6,087 nt of DNA from Bacillota bacterium. Its GTDB lineage: Bacteria > Bacillota > Clostridia > Peptostreptococcales > Anaerovoracaceae. Positions within the stretch are counted from its first letter, which is position 1. Each line of letters starts with the position of its first letter. This document shows, in pieces, positions 1 through 5,287 of this stretch. The notes beneath the pieces are model-generated. The model made no database searches. It was given only the letters and a program-made list of their open reading frames with translations, and was not told the origin of the DNA. The stretch is taken from assembly GCA_017515765.1 (NCBI GenBank), contig JAFWFF010000219.1, positions 1 to 6,087 on the forward strand, given 5' to 3'. A program made the position numbers and the translations under genes.

Positions 1-199
1 GCCCGAGCATTTCGCGAGATACATGGGGAGCCTCGTGGACGTAAGGCTCTATAAGGCGGCCGGCGGAAGCAAAGAACACACCGGCGTCCTCATCGCCCAT
101 GACGAGAGCGGCACCACTATCAAAGACGAACAAAGCGGAGAAGAACTGTTCATAGAAGCCGGGAATCTGGCAAAAGTGAACCTCACCGTGATTATATAG
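1..199 (+). CDS. rimP: Ribosome maturation factor RimP, C-terminal part (5' end outside window)
   Basis: Reading from base 2, 65 codons run to a TAG at 197-199. The gene enters from the left, so the start and the N-terminal KH-like domain are missing. The fragment matches the RimP C-terminal SH3-like domain: it opens PEHFARYMGSLVDVRLYKA and continues with a GGSKEHTGVL segment, an acidic strand and an ending NLAKVNLTVII, the family's usual order of a conserved F-x-R-Y-x-G start, a G-x-L core strand and a final I-x-K-A-x-L-like strand. RimP is a cytoplasmic factor known to bind the free 30S subunit and assist its assembly. Its place directly before nusA is the standard bacterial arrangement and supports the call. 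The family is usually about 150 residues, so a little under half is visible. No defect is seen in the visible part. Confidence 0.9.
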   Translation, partial: PEHFARYMGSLVDVRLYKAAGGSKEHTGVLIAHDESGTTIKDEQSGEELFIEAGNLAKVNLTVII

Positions 200-213
200 G
201 CCTAAACTTTTTT

Positions 214-220
214 GGAGGAA
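214..220 (+). promoter_or_regulatory. Ribosome binding site of nusA, decides the start
   Basis: GGAGGAA lies 6 bases before ATG 227. The frame is also open from a TTG at 212, but that codon overlaps this Shine-Dalgarno sequence and has none of its own, so ATG 227 is the start. The rimP-nusA gap (200-226) holds only this site; no promoter or terminator hairpin is visible. Confidence 0.85.
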
Positions 221-226
221 TCTGAA

Positions 227-1384
227 ATGAACAAGGAATTTATCGAAGCCCTGGAAGCACTCGAAGAAGAAAAGCACATTTCCAAGGACAAACTTCTGGA
301 AGCCGTCGAGGCTGCAATGCTCGCCGCGTACAAGCGCAATTACTGGCCGACCGGCAAGAAAGAAAAAGAGAAAGATAAGGAGAACAACGTCCGTGCCGAC
401 AACGTCAGGGTCATCATCGACCGCGAAACGGGCGACATCACCATAATAACCACGATGACGGTAGTTGATGAAGTGAAGGACGACCGCTTTGAGGTCAGCC
501 TTGAGTACGCCCAGCAGCTCGACCCGAGATTCGAGGTGGGCGACACCATTGACTTCCAGATCCCGAATGACGATTTCAAGCGCATCGCAGCCCACGCCGC
601 CAAGAACGTCGTGCGCCAGAAGATCCGCGAGACCGAGCGCAGCATGATCTACGAGGACTTCAAGGACAGAAGAGGCGAGATCGTCACCGGTATCGTTCAG
701 AGAAAGAGCGGAAACACTCTGTTCGTGGATATCGGCAAGACCGAAGGCATACTCCCCGCCAAGGAGCAGGTCCCCGGCGAGAGATATCAGATCAGAGACC
801 GCATCAAGGCATATATCATGGACGTCAAGGAAGGCGACGCCAAGGCGAAGGGCGAGTCCGGATCCCAGGTCTTCCTCTCCCGTTCCCATCCCGGCCTCGT
901 GAAGAGGCTCTTCGAGCTTGAAGTGCCCGAGATCCAGGAAGGGACCGTCGAGATCAAAGGCATCGCAAGGGAAGCCGGTTCCAGGACCAAGATCGCGGTG
1001 TATACGGAAGATGAGAACATCGATCCCGTCGGCGCCTGCGTCGGTACCAGGGGAAGCCGCGTCCAGGCAGTCGTTGACGAGCTGAGAGGCGAGAAGATCG
1101 ATATCATCGCGTGGAGCAACGACCCGGTCGACCTCATCAGCAACGTCCTCAGCCCCGCGAAGGTTGAAGGCGTAATAATCAACGAGGAAGAGAAGCTCGC
1201 AGTCGCGATAGTACCCGACTACCAGCTTTCGCTCGCGATCGGCAAGGAAGGCCAGAACGTAAGGCTGGCTGCCAAGGTAAGCGGCTGGAAGATAGACATC
1301 AAGAGCCACACGCAGTACTACGGGACCGAGGGTGAACCCGAAGAAGGAATGCCCGAGGCCGGAGCCGGAGCAGATGAAGAGTAA
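227..1384 (+). CDS. nusA: Transcription termination/antitermination factor NusA
   Basis: A 385-residue NusA, which binds RNA polymerase and nascent RNA and modulates pausing, termination and antitermination. The N-terminal polymerase-binding domain spans about residues 1-145, beginning MNKEFIEALEALEEEKHISK. An S1 domain follows at about 149-218 (GEIVTGIVQRKSGNTLFVDI). KH1 carries its GxxG loop as GTRG at 273-276 and KH2 as GKEG at 339-342, followed by the typical NVRLAAKVSGWKIDI. The protein ends in a short acidic tail (about 365-385) and lacks the acidic repeat domains of the E. coli protein, as is usual in Firmicutes (B. subtilis NusA is about 370 residues). Unusual is a lysine/glutamate-rich insertion at about residues 41-58, between the helix ending AAYKRNY and the strand VRVIIDRETGDI, where relatives go almost directly from one to the other. 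The last 11 bases overlap rnpM, which suggests coupled translation. Confidence 0.98.
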   Translation: MNKEFIEALEALEEEKHISKDKLLEAVEAAMLAAYKRNYWPTGKKEKEKDKENNVRADNVRVIIDRETGDITIITTMTVVDEVKDDRFEVSLEYAQQLDPRFEVGDTIDFQIPNDDFKRIAAHAAKNVVRQKIRETERSMIYEDFKDRRGEIVTGIVQRKSGNTLFVDIGKTEGILPAKEQVPGERYQIRDRIKAYIMDVKEGDAKAKGESGSQVFLSRSHPGLVKRLFELEVPEIQEGTVEIKGIAREAGSRTKIAVYTEDENIDPVGACVGTRGSRVQAVVDELRGEKIDIIAWSNDPVDLISNVLSPAKVEGVIINEEEKLAVAIVPDYQLSLAIGKEGQNVRLAAKVSGWKIDIKSHTQYYGTEGEPEEGMPEAGAGADEE

Positions 1385-1637
1385 GAACATTCCGATGAGG
1401 CGATGCGTCGGCTGCAGGGAGTCGAAGCCCCAGAGCGAGCTCATAAGGATCGCTTTCAGGGACGGGACGATCAAAGCCGACCTCACGGGCAGAGAACCCG
1501 GAAGAGGCGCCTACGTATGCGGCAGGGAATGCTTTGAGGAAGCCGTGAAGAAGAAGGGCTTCGCCAGGGCGTTCAGATGCGCCGTGAAAACAGAAGATAT
1601 TGAGAAGATCAGGGAGATTTTTGATGAGCAAAGATAA
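1374..1637 (+). CDS. rnpM: YlxR-family RNA-binding protein, RNase P modulator RnpM
   Basis: An 87-residue protein of the YlxR family. In B. subtilis the family member binds RNase P RNA and modulates RNase P activity, hence RnpM. Diagnostic segments are IPMRRCVGCR (6-15), the SELIRI strand (21-26) and GRGAYVC (43-49), followed by a basic helix with KKKGFARAFR (59-68). Four cysteines form C11-x2-C14 and C49-x3-C53, a layout that could hold a metal; this is inference. The frame is open upstream to a GTG at 1332, but ATG 1374 gives the normal family N-terminus, has GGAG at 1367-1370 only 3 bases away (another GGAG at 1361-1364), and sits inside the end of nusA. ATG 1395 is less likely because it would remove the conserved IP before MRRC. 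It overlaps nusA by 11 bases and rplGA by 14. Confidence 0.93.
   Translation: MKSKNIPMRRCVGCRESKPQSELIRIAFRDGTIKADLTGREPGRGAYVCGRECFEEAVKKKGFARAFRCAVKTEDIEKIREIFDEQR
1611..1616 (+). promoter_or_regulatory. Ribosome binding site of rplGA, inside rnpM
   Basis: AGGGAG lies 7 bases before ATG 1624, within the rnpM coding sequence. It favours ATG 1624 over the upstream in-frame TTG codons at 1600 and 1621. Confidence 0.75.
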
Positions 1638-1959
1638 GACGCTTGGCTATCTCGGTCTCGCTGCCCGCTCGGGGAACCTCTTCGCAGGCTACAACAACTG
1701 CCTGGCGGAGATAAAGAACAGAAAGGCCCGGCTGATAATAATCACACGGGACGTAGGTGAAGCGAGCAGGCACAGGATAATCGAAAAATGCGGTTCGGGA
1801 GGGATACCCTACCGGATCTGGGGAGACGCCGGTGAACTGTCCAGAGCCTGCGGCAAGGCGGACAAAGGACTGTTCGGCGTACGGGACCGGGGGCTTGCGG
1901 AAGCTCTCATCAAAGCGATAGACGGGGAAGAAGAAACGGAAGAAAGGAAGGTGTTCTGA
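1624..1959 (+). CDS. rplGA: L7Ae-family RNA-binding protein YlxQ (RplGA)
   Basis: A 111-residue L7Ae/L30e/S12e/Gadd45 superfamily protein. Bacillus YlxQ is known to bind kink-turn RNA; its cellular role is poorly defined. Visible family features are KTLGYLGLAARSGNLFAGYN at 5-24 (first helix and glycine loop that meets RNA in L7Ae), the hydrophobic strand ARLIIITRDV (35-44), a helix with RHRIIEKC (49-56), IPYRIW (61-66), and the closing ELSRACGKADKG then FGVRDRGLAEAL. The helix after the glycine loop reads GYNN where archaeal L7Ae has a G-x-N-E motif, so one contact residue may differ. The C-terminal tail is acidic. ATG 1624 was chosen for its Shine-Dalgarno spacing; it overlaps rnpM by 14 bases, and the TGA shares its last A with the infB ATG. 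Location between rnpM and infB is classic for Firmicutes. Confidence 0.93.
   Translation: MSKDKTLGYLGLAARSGNLFAGYNNCLAEIKNRKARLIIITRDVGEASRHRIIEKCGSGGIPYRIWGDAGELSRACGKADKGLFGVRDRGLAEALIKAIDGEEETEERKVF
1944..1953 (+). promoter_or_regulatory. Ribosome binding site of infB, inside rplGA
   Basis: AAGGAAGGTG is a near match to AGGAGGTG, inside the last codons of rplGA. From GAAGG to ATG 1959 is 7 bases; to the next in-frame ATG (1965) it is 13, so ATG 1959 is preferred. The rplGA stop and infB start form TGATG, a common termination-reinitiation junction. Confidence 0.8.
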
Positions 1960-4844
1960 TGGCGATGAAGGTATTTGAACTGGCCAAGGAAATGAATATT
2001 GCCAGCAAAGAACTCATAGAGAAAGCCGCGAAGAAGGGCATCGTACTGAAGAGCCATATGAGCGCTCTCACGGACGCGCAGGTCAAAAAACTGAAGGAAG
2101 AAGGGGATGCTCCGGCAAAGCCGGCAGGACCCATTCCCGGCGCGCCTCCGTTCGCAGCCGCCGCGAGACCGGTGGCCGGAGCCCCGCCCTTTGCCAGAAG
2201 CGCCACTCCTGTGGGGACCAGCAGCAAGATAATCGGAAGACCCATCGTCGATGAGTCATATTTCGCGAACAAAGAAAAGAAGAAACAGGACGAGATAGAA
2301 GAGGCCAGGGCGGCTGAGGAAGCGAAGAAAGCTGCCGAGGAAGCCGAAAAGAGAGCCGCTGAAGAGGCTAAGAAGGCTGCCGAAGACGCAAAGAGAGCAG
2401 CTGAGGAAGCCGAAAAGAGAGCCGCCGAAGAAGCCAGGAAGGCCGCCGAGGAGGCGAAGAAAGCCGAGGAAGCCGAGAAGAAGGCTGCGGAGGAAGCAAA
2501 GAAGGCAGCTGAGGAAGCCGCGAAGCAGGCAGCGAAGCCTGCGGAAAAGCAGGCCGAAAAGCCTGCCGAGAGACCCGCTCAGAAGCCTGCGGAAAGACCT
2601 GCCGAGAAACCGGCTCAGAAGCCCGCGCAGAAGACCGGCGACAGACCTTCCGGCAAACCGGGAGACAGGCCGGCAAGGCCCGAAAGGCCGGGAAGGCCCG
2701 ACAGATCTTCCGAAAGAGGCGGACGTGACGAGCGAGGCGGAAGAGACGACCGCAGGTCTCAGGGAAGAGACGGACGCGATGACAGAAAGCCCGGCGAAAT
2801 GAGACCCGATCAGAAGGACTCCCGCGGCGGCGAAAGAAGGGGCGGCACCGACGGAAGACCTGTCAAACCCAGCACGCCCAAGAGGCCGGGAGGAGATTCC
2901 GGCCGCGCACCCGAAGGACAGGGCGCGGGACGCAAGGACAGCCGCAAGGGCGGAAAGCAGCAGTACGAAGGCAAGCACGACAAATTCGACAAATTCGAGC
3001 GCAAGTCCCTGGAGAAGCAGACCAAGGGCAAGCACGCGAAGTATAAAAACGCTGAGATGGAGCCGGAGATCGAAATGGAACCCATCCCCGAAGGCACCTT
3101 TGTTCTCAACGTGCCGATCACGGTCGCCGGTTTCTGCGAGCAGACCGAGGTATCCACTTCGAGAGTCATCATGACCCTAATGAAGATGGGTATCATGGCG
3201 AATATCAACCAGAACATCGACGAAGCGACTGTCATGGTCCTCGCAGACGAGCTCGGACTCAGTGTAGTGATCGGCCAGGTCGAAGAGGAGAAGACCGAGG
3301 AAGGTCTCGACCTCTCCAAGGACGACGAGAAGGATCTCAGACCCCGTCCGCCGATCATCACCGTCATGGGCCACGTCGACCACGGCAAGACGTCTTTGCT
3401 CGACGCGATCAGAAAGACGAACGTCACTGCCAGCGAGTCCGGCGGAATCACCCAGCACATCGGTGCTTCGCAGGTCAGCATAAAAGGCCAGAAGATCGTC
3501 TTCCTCGACACTCCGGGCCATGAGGCGTTCACCGCGATGCGCGCGAGAGGCGCTCACGTGACCGATATCGCAGTACTGGTAGTCGCGGCGGACGACGGCG
3601 TAATGCCGCAGACCGTAGAGTCCATCAGCCACGCTAAGGCGGCCGGAGTTCCGATCATCGTAGCCATCAATAAGATGGACAAGCCTGGAGCTAATCCGGA
3701 CAGGGTAAAGCAGGAACTGACCGAGCACGGAATCCTGGTCGAAGACTGGGGCGGCGACGTCATCAGCGTGCCTGTATCCGCCAAGACCGGCGAGGGCATA
3801 ACAAACCTGCTCGAGATGATCCTCCTGCAGGCCGAGGTCCTGGAGCTTAAGGCCAACCCGAACAGGCTGGCGAGCGGCTCCGTCATCGAAGCCAGACTCG
3901 ATAAGGCAAAAGGCCCTGTGGCCACTTTGCTCGTGCTGAACGGAACACTGGAGACCGGACAGAGCGTAGTCGCGGGAACCTGCGCCGGCCGCATCAGGCT
4001 CATGACGGACGACAAGGGCAAGACCATCAAAAAGGCCGGCCCGGCGACGGCTGTCGAGATCCTCGGACTCACCGAAGTCCCGCAGGCAGGCGACGAGTTC
4101 AACGCAGTCAAGGAAGACCGCATAGCCAGAGAGATCGCGGAGTCCAGAAAAGAGAAACTCAGGGAAGAAGTGCTGGCCAGAAACTCCAGCATGTCCCTCG
4201 ACAAGTTCTTCAGCCAGATCCAGGAAGGCCAGGTCAAGGAACTCAACCTCATCATCAAAGGCGACGTCCAGGGATCCGTCGGAGCCCTCGTATCTTCGCT
4301 CGAGAAGCTCAACAACGATGAGGTCAAGGTCAATATCATCCATACCGGCGTAGGTACGGTGACAGAGTCCGACGTAATGCTCGCCGGAACGTCCGGAGCC
4401 GTCATCATCGGCTTCAACGTGAGACCGAGCACCGCCGTCCAGAGCATGGCTGACAGAGACAGCATAGAGATCCGCACATACCGCGTGATCTACGACGTGA
4501 TCGACGACGTGGAGGCCGCCATGAAGGGCATGCTCGATCCGGAGTTCAAGGAAGAGCTCCTCGGAAAGGTCGAGATCAGGAACACCTTCAAGGTGCCCGG
4601 AGTCGGAGTCGTCGGCGGAGCTTACGTAACGGACGGCAAGGTCGTGAGAAACGCGCAGATCCGCCTGGTAAGAGACGGTATCGTCATCCACGAGGGCAAG
4701 ATCAGTTCGCTGAAGCGCTTCAAGGACGACGCGAGAGAGGTCAACCAGGGCTACGAATGCGGTATCGGCATCGAGAACTACAACGACATCAAGGAAGGCG
4801 ACGTCATCGAGTGCTTCCGCATGGTGGAGACCGAGAGAAAGTAG
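1959..4844 (+). CDS. infB: Translation initiation factor IF-2
   Basis: A 961-residue IF2, the GTPase that brings fMet-tRNA to the 30S subunit and promotes 50S joining. Residues 3-50 form a first IF2_N domain (MKVFELAKEMNIASKELIEK). A linker of about 330 residues follows: an Ala/Lys/Glu helix (about 114-193), PAxK tetrads (194-225), then an Arg/Gly-rich part (226-333). A second IF2_N domain is at about 381-436. The G domain has all motifs: GHVDHGKT (471-478), GGITQH (495-500), DTPGH (517-521), NKMD (571-574) and SAK (607-609). Domains II-IV follow. The C-terminal initiator-tRNA site keeps KRFK (919-922) and ECG (933-935), matching residues that contact fMet-tRNA in Bacillus-type IF2, with Phe where Tyr is common. 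B. subtilis IF2 is about 716 residues, so the excess lies in the linker. An internal start at 3075 could give a shorter form. The gene is intact. Confidence 0.98.
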   Translation: MAMKVFELAKEMNIASKELIEKAAKKGIVLKSHMSALTDAQVKKLKEEGDAPAKPAGPIPGAPPFAAAARPVAGAPPFARSATPVGTSSKIIGRPIVDESYFANKEKKKQDEIEEARAAEEAKKAAEEAEKRAAEEAKKAAEDAKRAAEEAEKRAAEEARKAAEEAKKAEEAEKKAAEEAKKAAEEAAKQAAKPAEKQAEKPAERPAQKPAERPAEKPAQKPAQKTGDRPSGKPGDRPARPERPGRPDRSSERGGRDERGGRDDRRSQGRDGRDDRKPGEMRPDQKDSRGGERRGGTDGRPVKPSTPKRPGGDSGRAPEGQGAGRKDSRKGGKQQYEGKHDKFDKFERKSLEKQTKGKHAKYKNAEMEPEIEMEPIPEGTFVLNVPITVAGFCEQTEVSTSRVIMTLMKMGIMANINQNIDEATVMVLADELGLSVVIGQVEEEKTEEGLDLSKDDEKDLRPRPPIITVMGHVDHGKTSLLDAIRKTNVTASESGGITQHIGASQVSIKGQKIVFLDTPGHEAFTAMRARGAHVTDIAVLVVAADDGVMPQTVESISHAKAAGVPIIVAINKMDKPGANPDRVKQELTEHGILVEDWGGDVISVPVSAKTGEGITNLLEMILLQAEVLELKANPNRLASGSVIEARLDKAKGPVATLLVLNGTLETGQSVVAGTCAGRIRLMTDDKGKTIKKAGPATAVEILGLTEVPQAGDEFNAVKEDRIAREIAESRKEKLREEVLARNSSMSLDKFFSQIQEGQVKELNLIIKGDVQGSVGALVSSLEKLNNDEVKVNIIHTGVGTVTESDVMLAGTSGAVIIGFNVRPSTAVQSMADRDSIEIRTYRVIYDVIDDVEAAMKGMLDPEFKEELLGKVEIRNTFKVPGVGVVGGAYVTDGKVVRNAQIRLVRDGIVIHEGKISSLKRFKDDAREVNQGYECGIGIENYNDIKEGDVIECFRMVETERK
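2298..2537 (+). repeat. Ala/Lys/Glu helix repeat within infB
   Basis: Eighty codons (IF2 residues 114-193) are almost only Ala, Glu, Lys and Arg, in units of the type AEEAKKA. Part of it repeats with a 66-base (22-codon) period: a 23-base stretch at 2337-2359 recurs exactly at 2403-2425, and the coded unit AEEAEKRAAEEAKKAAEDAKRA recurs from 2334 to 2400 with three changes (K to R, D to E, R to K). Twenty-two residues equals two hendecads, so a long, straight, charged helix or coiled coil is expected. The exact DNA repeat suggests growth by duplication. Confidence 0.85.
2538..2633 (+). repeat. Eight PAxK/R tetrapeptide repeats within infB
   Basis: Codons 194-225 of IF2 read as eight tetrads: PAEK, QAEK, PAER, PAQK, PAER, PAEK, PAQK, PAQK. 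The 12-base unit is conserved in protein but varies at third positions. Regular proline in a basic background predicts an extended, disordered segment that interrupts the preceding helix. Confidence 0.85.
2634..2957 (+). repeat. Arg/Gly-rich low-complexity segment with RGG motifs, within infB
   Basis: IF2 residues 226-333 are dominated by Arg, Gly, Asp and Pro. Four RGG triplets are present, at residues 253-255, 259-261, 289-291 and 294-296, along with GRD and DDR repeats. No folded domain is evident. RGG-rich segments in other proteins often contact RNA; a role here is inference. Confidence 0.75.
3065..3077 (+). promoter_or_regulatory. Possible internal ribosome binding site and start in infB
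   Basis: GGAG at 3065-3068 lies 6 bases before an in-frame ATG at 3075 (Met373). Starting there would remove the first IF2_N domain and the whole low-complexity linker, leaving 589 residues that begin 8 residues before the second IF2_N domain. IF2 of E. coli and B. subtilis is known to be made in long and short forms from internal starts. That this site is used is inference. Confidence 0.4.
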
Positions 4845-4882
4845 CCTTTGCGGCATGAAAAGCCTGAGGAGTTTACGATAAT
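4845..4882 (+). other. infB-rbfA intergenic spacer with rbfA ribosome binding site
   Basis: One of only two non-overlapping junctions here. It holds GAGGAG at 4866-4871, 11 bases before ATG 4883, a rather long spacing. Only weak 3-4 base pairings are seen, with no T-run, so there is no terminator. Bacillus has ylxP between infB and rbfA; there is no room for it here. Confidence 0.7.
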
Positions 4883-5287
4883 ATGGGAAAAGGTTACCGG
4901 ACAGGCCGCCTGGGTGAGGAGATAAGGCGCATCATCAGCGACATGCTGCTGAAGGGCGTCAAGGATCCCAGGCTGGCCGGAAGAATGATAAGCATAACAG
5001 GAGTTGAAGTGACTTCCGACGGAAGCTACGCGACCTGCTATATCACGGTATTCGCGGCCGCGGGAAGCGACGCGGAGCCGAACAAAGAGGTGCTCGAGGG
5101 CCTGCATTCAGCCTCCGGCATGTTCAGGAGCGAGATCGGAAAGCAGCTTAAGATAAGGCATGCCCCCGAACTCATCTTCAAGATAGACAGCTCCATGGAG
5201 TACGGAAGGCATATCGACGAAGTCCTGAGCACTCTGGACATAAGGCCTGAGGAGCCGGAACAGGAAGAGCAGGAAGATGAACAATAG
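4883..5287 (+). CDS. rbfA: 30S ribosome-binding factor RbfA
   Basis: A 134-residue RbfA, a small KH-like protein that binds the 30S subunit and assists late 16S rRNA maturation, including cold adaptation in E. coli. Family marks are the basic N-terminus GYRTGRLGEEIRRIISD (4-20), the KDPRL turn (27-31), ITGVEVTSDGSYATCYITVF (38-57), the interrupted KH helix with the A-S-G kink at 77-79 (family A-x-G), and RHAPELIFKIDSSMEYGRHID (92-112). The fold ends near residue 120; a 13-residue tail rich in Glu (PEEPEQEEQEDEQ) extends it slightly beyond the common 115-120 residues. The tail's purine-rich codons also provide the ribosome binding site of nrnA, whose first 11 bases overlap this gene. Confidence 0.97.
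   Translation: MGKGYRTGRLGEEIRRIISDMLLKGVKDPRLAGRMISITGVEVTSDGSYATCYITVFAAAGSDAEPNKEVLEGLHSASGMFRSEIGKQLKIRHAPELIFKIDSSMEYGRHIDEVLSTLDIRPEEPEQEEQEDEQ
5262..5267 (+). promoter_or_regulatory. Ribosome binding site of nrnA, inside rbfA
   Basis: AGGAAG lies 9 bases before ATG 5277, within codons for the acidic tail of RbfA. A second AGGAAG (5271-5276) directly abuts the ATG and is too close to serve. Confidence 0.6.

Noticed and set aside
212..226. TTG 212 as the nusA start
   Set aside because: The codon lies over the GGAGGAA ribosome binding site, and the added residues (MEESE) are not part of the family; ATG 227 is correctly spaced.
1332..1373. GTG 1332 as the rnpM start
   Set aside because: It would add 14 residues coded inside nusA with no family match. 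ATG 1374 gives the conserved N-terminus.
2256..3035. 259-codon minus-strand open frame rich in Leu, Phe, Gly and Arg, looking membrane-like
   Set aside because: It is the in-register complement of the Glu/Lys/Ala linker of infB: GAA, GAG, AAG and GCC codons read backwards give Phe, Leu and Gly, so the hydrophobic look is an artefact.
3177..4856. 559-codon minus-strand open frame opposite infB
   Set aside because: It is codon-for-codon in register with infB and is open only because infB avoids TTA, CTA and TCA. Its translation resembles no known family, and infB is certain.
4845..4882. Terminator or regulatory hairpin between infB and rbfA
   Set aside because: Only 3-4 base stems such as GGC/GCC are possible, and no T-run follows.
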